From assembly GCF_002754375.1 (NCBI RefSeq), contig NZ_PEFF01000001.1, positions 744,001-808,000 on the forward strand: DNA of 64,000 bases. Reading direction: 5' to 3'. Of the stretch, positions 8,647 through 16,469 are shown piece after piece (positions within the stretch are counted from its first letter, which is position 1; the number at the start of each line of letters is the position of its first letter). The DNA is from Variovorax sp. 54. GTDB taxonomy: Bacteria > Pseudomonadota > Gammaproteobacteria > Burkholderiales > Burkholderiaceae_C. The notes under the pieces are model-generated. The model was not told the DNA's origin and did not search any database. It saw only the letters and a list, made by a program, of their open reading frames with translations. The position numbers and the translations under genes were made by a program.

Positions 8647-9153
8647 TCAGCACGAAGCGGCCGCCGTCGGGCTCGACGGGTGGTGGGTGATCAACGCTGG
8701 CGTCGATCCATCTGCCGGATGACGCGAGGCATACCCCGTCATCTGCTCGAGTTGCTTTTGTCGTTCGGCAATCGCCAGTTCGCGCGCACGCGGGCCATAC
8801 CGCCCGACCGAGAAAGCCTTGCTGACCGATTTCTCCGGACTGACTCTGGTCATCGCGATCCACATCGGATTCTTCCCGCCCGGCTCTTCTCGAAAATACA
8901 CCCCCGCCACACCGCTCTTGTTGTCACGCCGCACCCGCTGAGCGATCTCTCGCTTCAAGACCGGCAAGTGTTCGCGCACGAATTGATCCCGATGGGCTTG
9001 GGCACGCGCCAATGCGCCCTCGCGACCGCCGTGGGTGTTGAAGTAGAACGCCTTGACCATGCGCACCTTGTTGCGGCGAATATCGACGCTCCAATAGTCG
9101 TCATAGCCGTAGATGCCATACATGGGATTGGGGTTGGGGGTGCCTCTGGGCAT
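8647..9153 (-). CDS. Protein with two AP2-like DNA-binding domains
   Basis: A 168-residue basic protein with two copies of an AP2/ERF-like fold pattern. Copy one runs from about residue 12 (YGIYGYDDYWSVDIRR ... KAFYFNTHGGREGALARAQ), copy two from about residue 80 (SGVAGVYFREEPGGKNPMWI ... KAFSVGRYGPRARELAIAER). The Gly-Val-Tyr / Trp / Lys-x-Phe / Ala-rich helix order is that of bacterial AP2 domains, which usually accompany homing HNH endonucleases; no HNH motif is visible here. It could be a stand-alone DNA-binding protein or a remnant of a mobile endonuclease. The long C-terminal tail after the second domain is low-complexity, so the true end may be variable. It sits at the distal end of the T6SS cargo island. 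Confidence 0.65.
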   Translation of the reverse strand: MPRGTPNPNPMYGIYGYDDYWSVDIRRNKVRMVKAFYFNTHGGREGALARAQAHRDQFVREHLPVLKREIAQRVRRDNKSGVAGVYFREEPGGKNPMWIAMTRVSPEKSVSKAFSVGRYGPRARELAIAERQKQLEQMTGYASRHPADGSTPALITHHPSSPTAAASC

Positions 9154-9186
9154 GGAAGCTCCGAAAGTTCGCGCCGCTTGTCGACC

Positions 9187-9681
9187 TCAATTGATCTGCG
9201 TGTTGCGCATTTCCAAGTGCTCGAAGTAGCTGCCAATGAAGTCCACATGCTCCCCGCGCAGGCCATCGGCCTGAACCGTGGTACCCGTGCATCCCAGCAC
9301 GGCGACATCGGACCAGTGACCCCCATCGAAATTCAAGCCGTTCCACTGGCAGTTGTTGAACTGACAGGCACTGAGCCGACTTTGCTGGAACTGTGACTGC
9401 GAGAAGGTGCAGTTGGAGAACGTGCACCCAGAGATGGAAATGCCCTCGAAGTCGCACGCGGTGAAGGTGCAGCCTGTGAACTGGCATCCGGTCCAGCCGG
9501 CCTGCTTGAAGGTGCACGCGGCAAAGCTGGTGCCGGTGAAGACGGTGGTGGCGAACTGGGCGAGGTTCAGGTCCAGGCCAGCGTAGGCATAGCTGTCGGC
9601 CATGCCAACAAGACCTGCGGGGGCACCACCGGCGCCTTTGCGCCAGAGGTTGTGGTTTTGGATGATCAGTTGGGAGGGCAT
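9187..9681 (-). CDS. Pentapeptide-repeat protein
   Basis: A 164-residue cytoplasmic protein, no signal peptide. From about residue 37 it shows repeating A/S/C(D/N)F-type pentapeptides: TVFTGTSFAACTFKQAGWTG then CQFTGCTFTACDFEGISISG and CTFSNCTFSQSQFQQSRLSA, predicting a right-handed quadrilateral beta-helix of about six coils. Such proteins lie in T6SS islands as immunity or cargo-associated proteins, and elsewhere as gyrase protectors; neither role can be assigned from sequence. It starts at MPSQLIIQNHNLWRKG, with about 44 bases between it and the VOC gene upstream. Confidence 0.82.
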   Translation of the reverse strand: MPSQLIIQNHNLWRKGAGGAPAGLVGMADSYAYAGLDLNLAQFATTVFTGTSFAACTFKQAGWTGCQFTGCTFTACDFEGISISGCTFSNCTFSQSQFQQSRLSACQFNNCQWNGLNFDGGHWSDVAVLGCTGTTVQADGLRGEHVDFIGSYFEHLEMRNTQIN

Positions 9682-9725
9682 GGTCTTTGGCTCATTGATG
9701 GCAACACATCAGGGCGCTTGGGATT

Positions 9726-10124
9726 TCAATAAAAATCGGAATTGGCAAACAAAATGTTATTTCCAGCAGGATCTTTCAAATAAATCCACTCTCCGTATGG
9801 CTGAGAAATGCTTCTTATCACAAGATCACTGAAGCTCTTGAATATCAAACTCTGCCAACCGAAAAACTCTTCATCCCAAGAAGAAATCAGACCGAATGCC
9901 ACCACGGGAAGGTCCGCGTCATCGACATCTTTGTAGGCGCGCAACAAAGAGTTGTTGTCACGAAAATTCAGGCCCAGAGACGGTGCGGCACTGTGAGTCA
10001 TTCTTGCGATTCTGATTCCGGCCCCATCAAAATCATCACTCGCAAGGGCGAATCCGAACTCCCTATAAAACTCAATACTGCTCGGAATATCGCTTGCATG
10101 AAGATGGATCAATACTCTAATCAT
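9726..10124 (-). CDS. VOC-superfamily (glyoxalase-like) protein
   Basis: A 132-residue protein starting MIRVLIHLHASDIPSSIEFY, with the usual VOC order: first strand with His, SSIEFYREFGF helix, and a C-terminal GEWIYLKDPAGNNILFA strand. Metal ligands are incomplete, so catalysis is uncertain. The gene is much richer in A+T than the core genome and lies in a run of small genes downstream of the Rhs toxin, the usual place for immunity genes. Inference: an orphan immunity-like or acquired accessory protein. Confidence 0.75.
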   Translation of the reverse strand: MIRVLIHLHASDIPSSIEFYREFGFALASDDFDGAGIRIARMTHSAAPSLGLNFRDNNSLLRAYKDVDDADLPVVAFGLISSWDEEFFGWQSLIFKSFSDLVIRSISQPYGEWIYLKDPAGNNILFANSDFY

Positions 10125-10212
10125 TTAAATCCCTCAACACCCCTTCGGCACAGGAAGACGAAATTTCCATCAGGAACACCCCCCGATTTTTCACACTGAA
10201 TGTCGCGCAGAA

Positions 10213-10494
10213 TCAGAAGATTTCCCAGCAATTGTTGCAAAACTCAAATCGCAATTTCGTCAAAATTAGATTTGAAATTTCTTCGACTTCCTTGCTGGAA
10301 AACGAATCAACCGGATCGATCTCCGCACCGTATGCAAGATCAATCTTGATGTTGATACGCCTCCCCAAGAATCGGCAGCGCAGCACATCTGCTTCTGCAA
10401 TAAAACCCATCTCCTCAAGAAGAAGGCCATCGCCTTTTAGCTGCTCAATTGATCTTTCGATTTCCTCAATCGTGAGCGCATGAAACTCCTTCAT
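10213..10494 (-). CDS. Hypothetical 93-residue protein (candidate orphan immunity gene)
   Basis: Starts MKEFHALTIEEIERSIEQLK and ends TKLRFEFCNNCWEIF. It is acidic, soluble and has no signal peptide or recognised family. AT-rich composition and position between two VOC-like genes fit the pattern of small, rapidly exchanged immunity genes downstream of Rhs C-termini. No function can be given. Confidence 0.6.
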   Translation of the reverse strand: MKEFHALTIEEIERSIEQLKGDGLLLEEMGFIAEADVLRCRFLGRRINIKIDLAYGAEIDPVDSFSSKEVEEISNLILTKLRFEFCNNCWEIF

Positions 10495-10540
10495 CGTAGA
10501 TGTCTCAGCTTGTGCAAAAATTCACCGTCGACGCGGAATT

Positions 10541-10960
10541 TCAGTCAACATCCTGATAGATATTCCAACTCGATATGTCGAAATTTAGATCATCCTCGAA
10601 GCTCTCTGAGATTATTTCGATTGAATTTCCAGAAGGACCCATGATTCTTGCAAAATAGAATCCAGGAGTCCGTGCAAGCATGTCAAACTCGACTCCTCTT
10701 TCTTTCAAATTTTGGCAAAGACTAGGGAAATTTTTGTCAACAAAAAACTCATAGAGCGACTCTTTATCTTTTTTGTTCTCCCCTTTGGAAAAATTTGAAT
10801 ACTTGAAGCAGACCGCCAAATTCGAATGATTTGGCACCCGCAGAATACTCAACACGGGATCTCGCTCGTAGCCCAGAATGCCTTCGTAGAAAGAATTCAT
10901 TTGTTCAAGCATCCCTTTTTTCCGGAGCATTGGAATATGAATGGTGAATGGTTTCGTCAT
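10541..10960 (-). CDS. VOC-superfamily-like protein
   Basis: 139 residues starting MTKPFTIHIPMLRKKGMLEQ; the frame continues upstream to a GTG at 11032 but those residues look non-coding. A VOC pattern is seen: MNSFYEGILGYERD helix, LAVCFKYSN strand, and a C-terminal GFYFARIMGPSGNSIEIISE strand typical of glyoxalase/bleomycin-resistance folds. It is AT-rich and without obvious catalytic metal ligands. A second VOC gene lies about 400 bases downstream, the two being only distantly similar. Confidence 0.7.
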   Translation of the reverse strand: MTKPFTIHIPMLRKKGMLEQMNSFYEGILGYERDPVLSILRVPNHSNLAVCFKYSNFSKGENKKDKESLYEFFVDKNFPSLCQNLKERGVEFDMLARTPGFYFARIMGPSGNSIEIISESFEDDLNFDISSWNIYQDVD

Positions 10961-11032
10961 CGTCCGTATCGTCCTTTTGCTTTGGGGCGAGAGCTTTCTT
11001 TCGAACCATCTCTGGCAGCCGCAGCCGCACAC

Positions 11033-11182
11033 TTATTGGCCCTGTATGTCTTGCCACTGGCCCGCCTTGCGGATCGCCTGCCCCACCTCCTTCAAGCCCT
11101 TTTCGCATTCCAACACACCCACTACTCCGAATTCACTAACTCCTGCAACATGCCCAAGGGGTTGCACTGGAAGAAGCGTGAT
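11033..11182 (-). pseudogene. Short in-frame gene remnant after the immunity gene
   Basis: Directly after the TAG of the Rhs-linked immunity gene the same frame stays open for about 48 codons and ends with CEKGLKEVGQAIRKAGQWQD-type text and a TAA. The stretch is more GC-rich than its neighbours and reads like the tail of a helical protein, but has no convincing start. It may be the 3' remnant of a displaced gene or a meaningless open stretch. Confidence 0.3.
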
Positions 11183-11515
11183 CTATTTGCTCAAATATTC
11201 CCGTAAAATCTCCCCCGTTTGAGCCGAAAGCACGTAGGTTATAGATTTTCCCATTCTATTTGCGTTACCCAACCCCTTCATTCCGGGGCGGAGGTTTGCA
11301 ACAAATGCAACTTCGATGGTTTCTACTCCAGCTGGATCCTCTCCATTTTCCCCAGCCCTCTTTCTAATTATTACCTTGTAATTCTTAATTTCATTATTCC
11401 CCTCCAAAAATTTCTTGTACGAAACGCCCACCCCAATAGTGGCGGCACTACTAAGACTGACGTGACCCTCATCCATCTCTTCAAAGATTACGTTGGAAAA
11501 AGCCTTTGAGTTCAT
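11183..11515 (-). CDS. Candidate periplasmic immunity protein for the Rhs toxin
   Basis: From the ATG at 11515 the protein is about 110 residues (MNSKAFSNVIFEEMDEGHVS ... SAQTGEILREYLSK). The frame upstream of that ATG, reaching into the Rhs stop region, reads QKLKKTTHFKIIFFLIFF, so that with a non-ATG start (for example the ATC at 11572 or an ATT) the product would carry a textbook Sec signal peptide cleaved near AFS/N. The C-terminal GKSITYVLSAQTGEIL resembles NTF2-fold immunity proteins, a weak match. AT-rich, and placed immediately downstream of the Rhs toxin tip, the standard immunity position. Confidence 0.7.
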   Translation of the reverse strand: MNSKAFSNVIFEEMDEGHVSLSSAATIGVGVSYKKFLEGNNEIKNYKVIIRKRAGENGEDPAGVETIEVAFVANLRPGMKGLGNANRMGKSITYVLSAQTGEILREYLSK

Positions 11516-11540
11516 AAAAAAAATTAGAAAGAAAATAATT

Positions 11541-14500
11541 TTAAAGTGGGTAGTCTTTTTTAGTTTTTGGATTGTAACCTTTGAACCCAGCGCTCGGCGT
11601 TCCAACATATCCTCTGTAGTTTGGATATTCAGTTTGCCCAATCTTTGCTGCATCTCGATCAGGATCTGAGAAGTTGTTGCTGTCATAGGCATCCTTGTTA
11701 CGCGTCGTCCTGTTTCCCTTGGAATCCGAATGATCTCCATGAGTGTGCCAATAGCCGACTTCTTGGGCACATCTTGGAGGCTTAGGAGCCATGGGATCCC
11801 AAGGGTTAACCGAATCACCCTGACCAGTAATAGCCTTGGTGTAGTCATATTTTCCGTCAGGGGTTTTGTAAATCAACCCTCCATACTCTTTATTGTCACG
11901 AATTGATTTATCGTTATATCGAAGGAGCGCCGCCTTGGCTGCTCCATCAGATGTAGCAAATCTACCGCCTTTAGACGCTCCGCAATTTGCTGGCTTTGCC
12001 TGCAACCCCATCGGATCAATCCATTGCGTGGGGTTCGGGACATACGCATGTGTATTGGAGCCGCCTCCTAAACCCAATGGGTCACTGCTGACAAACCTCC
12101 CGCTGTGCGGATCGTAGTAGCGATACCGGTTGTAGTGCAGCTCCGTTTCCTCGTCGAAATACTGCCCCTGGAACCGGATCGGATTCACGATCCCCGCGAG
12201 CCCGGCCGCCTTGCTGATCGCCTGCTTCGCCTCGCCCCAGGCCTTGTAGTTCGCGCTCCAGCAGACCTGGCCTTCCGAGTCGGTCAACTCCTGTGGCGTG
12301 CCCAGGTGGTCGCACTGGTAGAAAGCGATTTCTTCAGGCCTGAACGCCTCGGCGCTGGCTTGCTGCAGTCCCTGTCCGTTCCACAACGGGTCCTGCTCGA
12401 TGTCGTAGGCCCCGCCGTTGGCCTGCATCAGCGCCTTCACGTCGGTGGTGGGGCTCAGCTGAAGGGAGCGCTGTCTGCGCACCTGCACCAGCGGCACGAA
12501 GCTGTCCTTCTCGTGGACGTAGTGCACGGTGTACGCCTGCTCCCGGGTCCTGGGGTCCACCGGCGTTGCGCTTTCGTAGGCGATGGTGTCGCCGTCCCAA
12601 CCAAAGAGGGTCTCTCTGGCTCCGCTCGCCTTGGCAATGCGCCGGCCCATCGGGTCGTAGCGGAAGGTCGTGGTGCCCTCCTCGCTCTTGGCGCTGACCA
12701 TGCGGTTGAAGCCGTCCCAGTTGAAGAGGGTCTTCTGCCCGTTCTTCGTGCGCTCGATGAGGTTGCCGTGCTCGTCGTACTTGTAGCGCGTGCCGGCGTA
12801 CTCTTTGAGCAGGTTGTCCAGCAACTTGCCGGGGGCCACGCGCTGTTCACGCGCGAGCGCTGCGGTGCCGAGTTCCTTCTGCACCGGGTCGGCGATGTTC
12901 CCGGCGGGGTCGAAGGCGAACACTTCCTTGCCCAGTTGGCTCTGGGCTTCGAGCAATCTCCCGACCGGGTCGTAACGGTAGTCCAGCCGCCCGCGCCGGC
13001 TATCGCCGATGCCGGTGAGTTGGCCGGCCTTGTCGTAGCGGTAGCTGCGACGGATGCCGACGGTGGTGGTGCCTGTGGTGCCAGGCGCTGGTTTCGTGTG
13101 AGTGATCTGCTGCTCGAGCAACCGCCCGGCAGGGTCGTAGGCTTGCGTCTGGACCAGGCCGTTGTGCTGCTGGCGGCCGACCTCACGGTGGAGGTCGTCG
13201 CGCTCCAGGCTCAGGATGTCCTGGCCGTCGAGCAGCAGGCCGTGCACATGGCCGCTGCCGTAGGTGAGCCACTCCTGGGTGTGGCCGTCGGGGCGGGTGC
13301 TGCCGATTCTTTGGTTGAGTTCGTTGTAGCGGTGCTGCCAGATGGCGGTGTGCCCCCGGGCGAGGTCGGCGTGGTGCTCGCGGGTGAGGTTGCCGGCGGG
13401 GTCGTAGAACCACTGAAGCTTGGCGTCCTGGTTCCGGGCTTCGACGAGGCGACCGTTGCCGTCGTAGGCGAAGGTTTCGGCTTGGGCTGCGGCCTCGCGT
13501 TCGACAAGTCGGCCCAAGGGGTCGAAGGCGAGTCGGGTGACCTGTCCTGCTTCGGCCACTTCGGTGAGCACGCCGCTGGTTTCTTCGTAGCGGTACTGGG
13601 TCAGCTTGCCATCGAAGCCGGTTTCTTCGAGCAGGCGACCGACGGGGTCGTACTTGAACAGGTAGTGGCTGCGGTTCTCGTTGTCGAGCCGAGTGAGACG
13701 CCCCAGTGGGTCCCAGTGGTAGCTCAACGTGTGGCCTGCAGCGTCAGTGCGTCCGGCGATGAGTCCCGCGTCGGCGTAGCGGTAGTGGGTGCTGCGCGCC
13801 AGGGCGTCGGTGTGCGTCAGCAGGCGGCCTTCGGCGTCGTGGGCCAGGCGCTCGCTGGTCTGATCGGGGTGGGTCACTTCTTCGAGCTGGCCCGGGTGAT
13901 TGGCACCCGCCTGGGCCGCCGTCAGCGTTTGCTCGTCGAGCGTGGTGTAGCGGTACTTGGTGACCTGACCGGCGGCGTCGGTGCTTTGGGCGAGGCGGCC
14001 TTGAGGGTCGTAAGTCCAGGTGGTCGTCTTGCCCGAGCAGTCGGTGTAGCTGGCGAGTTCGCCCGTCGGGGTGTAGGCGAGTTTCTTGACGCCGCCCTTG
14101 GCATCGGTGATCTGCACCGGCCGCCCGGCCTTGTCGTAGGCGTATTGGGTCTTGTGGCCGAGCGGGTCGGTTTCCTCGGTGAGGTGACCCTGCGGGTTGT
14201 AGTCGCGCCGCCAGGTGCCGCCTTCGGCATCGCGCACGCCGGTCAGGCGGCTGAGCTTGTCGTACTCGAAGTGAACCTGGCTGCCGTCGGCCTGGGTGTG
14301 GGTCTGCAGGTTGCCGGCGTCGTCGTAGACGTAGTCGTCGGTCGTGCCGTCGGCGTGCACATGGCGGGTGATGTTCTTGGCGTCGTCGCGGAAGAACCAT
14401 TCCTCGTTCTCGTCCGGGTGAATGACGCGGTAGGTGTAGCCGAGGATGTCGTAGTAGATCCACGTTTCCTGGCCCAGCGCATCGGTCACATAGGCCAGGC

Positions 14501-16403
14501 GGATGTTCTCGTCCCACTCCAGATGGGTGTCGAAGCTGCCGTCGTCCGCCCATTCACGAATAGCCTTGGCCTGGGCCCCGGTGCCGTCGTAAGCCAGGTT
14601 CATGCCGCGGCCGGTGCGGTCGGTATAACGGGTGACGAGATGATGGCTGTACTGGTAGGCCCAGGCGGCACCGTTCTCGTCCTGCGCTGCGACCAGATCG
14701 CCGGCCTCGTCGTGGGTATAGGCGGCGAGTTGGCGAACGACCTGCCCGTCTTTCAGCTCCCAGACGGATTCGATGCACCCCGACACCGCATGTGGCCGGA
14801 TGCCGACGTGTGCGAGCGTGACGTCGCCCTGCTTGCTGACGACATCGCTCAGCACCTGCTCGCCGGAAGGCAATGCATGGTCGTAGCGCAGGCCGATCGC
14901 GGCGCCATCCTTGGCATGTTGAGCCACCAGACGGAAGTGCTGCTTGCCTTGGGTGGCGGCCTTGCTGCTGACCGTGTCGACGAGTTCGTAGCTCTCGCGC
15001 CAGTCGGCCGGTTCGCCGGCGGGCAGCGGCTTGCCGAAGTCGAGCACCAGCAGCGTGTCGCTCACACGCGTGGCACTGAATTCCTCGATGGCGTTGCGAT
15101 GGCTTTGGCCGACGGCCAGCCAGGGGATGTCGTGGCTGCGACCATCGGCGGCACGGTAGACCAGTGCGCGTCGGCCCCTGGATTCGACAACGTCGATGCG
15201 CGTCGTGTACGGGATCAGCCAGCGCGCGCCGAAACTGCCCTGTTCATAGGCGTCGAGGTCGCTGCTGTAGGTGCGGCTCCATTCGATGGGCAGCGTGGCC
15301 GGCAGCACGAAATCCGTGTGGGTGAAGCTCTCGCTGCCTGTGGCGAAGCTGATGGACTTGCGCGTCTTGGCCTTGGCGGCGCCCTGCTTGCAGCAGTTGC
15401 CGCTGCCCGTGGCGCCCGCCTGGGTGTTCACGGCACCGAGTTCATGGCCCGGCTTGGTGGCCTGCGCCTGGGCGCCCTTGGTGGGCGGCACCACGGCGGC
15501 ACGCTTGGCCTTGAATTTCTTCACCGCGGCAAACAGGCGCTTGAGCAGCCACATGATCGAGCGCTCGGTCTCGGCGCTGGCCAGCGCCATCAACTTGGCT
15601 CGCAGCGCGCCCTTGAAGTCGGTCAAGCTGCTGATGACGATGTTGACCACCGCCTTGGCCTTGTCCGGCAGGCGTGCGGCTGCCACCTTGACGGCATAGT
15701 TGGCCGCCTGTTTGGCATAGCGGTCCGCGGCGGCGAGCATGCGGTTCCACATGCTCTCCTTCTTGGGGTTGTAGGTGTTCCGCTCGGGCTTGGGGCCCGC
15801 GATCTTGAACAGGTCTTCGCCGCCAGTGCAGCGGCGCAACACGCTGATGAGGTCATCGACAACGCCATCGGCCTTGTCCGCGCAACTGTTCAGGATGCCC
15901 GAGAGCTTGCTCATCGCACCGTCGACAAACTTCTCGATCTCGCCGGCGATCTTGTCGTTGAGGTGCATCACCAGCACGGAAATCAACGCCTCGCCAATGT
16001 TGGAGGCGCTGTGCTTGAGCTGCTGTTTGACGAGATGCAGCGCCGGGCGCAGGCTCATGCGGGCAGCCGCCATGCTCGGCGGTGCAGGAATGATGCCGAT
16101 CAGGTTGATGCCCAGGTTGACCCACGCAAGAAAATCGACGGCCTCTTTCTTGATGAATCGTCCGCTGATCAGGACGATGTCCATGATCACGTCGATCAAC
16201 GCCATGATGTTGCCGATGACAGGCAAGCTGCCGGCCACCGTGCTCAGGCGCTCCAGCGTGACGTAGTCGTTGCTGATGTCGCGCAACCACTTGTCGAAAC
16301 GCGCCGCACCGGCACCGATGTCCTGCGGTGCGATGGCGTTGAGCGGCGCGACCGCAGTCTGCTTCTCGCGCGGCTTGGTTTCCTGCGGTCCCTGCGTTGC
16401 CAT
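11541..16403 (-). CDS. rhs: Rhs/YD-repeat polymorphic toxin, T6SS cargo, DUF4329/JAMM-like C-terminus
   Basis: A 1620-residue protein. Residues about 1-330 form an alpha-helical N-terminal region with hydrophobic segments near 60-80 and 92-115 and no visible PAAR motif. A DUF6531-like start follows (RKSISFATGSESFTHTDFVL), then many YD/RHS repeats (LTRYDEN- and YDPAGRL-type), then the core end RYYDPHSGRFVSSDPLGLGG and the self-cleavage motif PTQWIDPMGL near residue 1467. The last 153 residues are the toxin. The gene starts 67 bases after vgrG1 and is followed by a candidate immunity gene, so VgrG1 is the likely carrier. Composition changes sharply at the core/toxin border. Confidence 0.93.
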   Translation of the reverse strand: MATQGPQETKPREKQTAVAPLNAIAPQDIGAGAARFDKWLRDISNDYVTLERLSTVAGSLPVIGNIMALIDVIMDIVLISGRFIKKEAVDFLAWVNLGINLIGIIPAPPSMAAARMSLRPALHLVKQQLKHSASNIGEALISVLVMHLNDKIAGEIEKFVDGAMSKLSGILNSCADKADGVVDDLISVLRRCTGGEDLFKIAGPKPERNTYNPKKESMWNRMLAAADRYAKQAANYAVKVAAARLPDKAKAVVNIVISSLTDFKGALRAKLMALASAETERSIMWLLKRLFAAVKKFKAKRAAVVPPTKGAQAQATKPGHELGAVNTQAGATGSGNCCKQGAAKAKTRKSISFATGSESFTHTDFVLPATLPIEWSRTYSSDLDAYEQGSFGARWLIPYTTRIDVVESRGRRALVYRAADGRSHDIPWLAVGQSHRNAIEEFSATRVSDTLLVLDFGKPLPAGEPADWRESYELVDTVSSKAATQGKQHFRLVAQHAKDGAAIGLRYDHALPSGEQVLSDVVSKQGDVTLAHVGIRPHAVSGCIESVWELKDGQVVRQLAAYTHDEAGDLVAAQDENGAAWAYQYSHHLVTRYTDRTGRGMNLAYDGTGAQAKAIREWADDGSFDTHLEWDENIRLAYVTDALGQETWIYYDILGYTYRVIHPDENEEWFFRDDAKNITRHVHADGTTDDYVYDDAGNLQTHTQADGSQVHFEYDKLSRLTGVRDAEGGTWRRDYNPQGHLTEETDPLGHKTQYAYDKAGRPVQITDAKGGVKKLAYTPTGELASYTDCSGKTTTWTYDPQGRLAQSTDAAGQVTKYRYTTLDEQTLTAAQAGANHPGQLEEVTHPDQTSERLAHDAEGRLLTHTDALARSTHYRYADAGLIAGRTDAAGHTLSYHWDPLGRLTRLDNENRSHYLFKYDPVGRLLEETGFDGKLTQYRYEETSGVLTEVAEAGQVTRLAFDPLGRLVEREAAAQAETFAYDGNGRLVEARNQDAKLQWFYDPAGNLTREHHADLARGHTAIWQHRYNELNQRIGSTRPDGHTQEWLTYGSGHVHGLLLDGQDILSLERDDLHREVGRQQHNGLVQTQAYDPAGRLLEQQITHTKPAPGTTGTTTVGIRRSYRYDKAGQLTGIGDSRRGRLDYRYDPVGRLLEAQSQLGKEVFAFDPAGNIADPVQKELGTAALAREQRVAPGKLLDNLLKEYAGTRYKYDEHGNLIERTKNGQKTLFNWDGFNRMVSAKSEEGTTTFRYDPMGRRIAKASGARETLFGWDGDTIAYESATPVDPRTREQAYTVHYVHEKDSFVPLVQVRRQRSLQLSPTTDVKALMQANGGAYDIEQDPLWNGQGLQQASAEAFRPEEIAFYQCDHLGTPQELTDSEGQVCWSANYKAWGEAKQAISKAAGLAGIVNPIRFQGQYFDEETELHYNRYRYYDPHSGRFVSSDPLGLGGGSNTHAYVPNPTQWIDPMGLQAKPANCGASKGGRFATSDGAAKAALLRYNDKSIRDNKEYGGLIYKTPDGKYDYTKAITGQGDSVNPWDPMAPKPPRCAQEVGYWHTHGDHSDSKGNRTTRNKDAYDSNNFSDPDRDAAKIGQTEYPNYRGYVGTPSAGFKGYNPKTKKDYPL
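11544..12002 (-). other. Rhs C-terminal toxin domain (DUF4329-type, JAMM-like motif)
   Basis: The 153 residues after DPMGL contain an upstream Glu (DNKEYGGLIYKTPDG), a histidine pair (EVGYWHTHGDHSD) and SxxD (NNFSDPDRDAA) followed by YRGYVGTPSAGFKGYNP. Glu, HxH and SxxD in this order form the zinc site of JAB1/JAMM metallopeptidases; the insert between HxH and SxxD is longer than in classic JAMM proteins. The pattern fits DUF4329 domains found at Rhs tips. Activity (peptidase or other) is inferred. Confidence 0.65.
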
Positions 16404-16469
16404 TTTTTGTGCTTCCTCGATCTGATTTGTTCTCTTCAGGCCCGCGCAACCGCCGGGCCTGTGTTGCCG

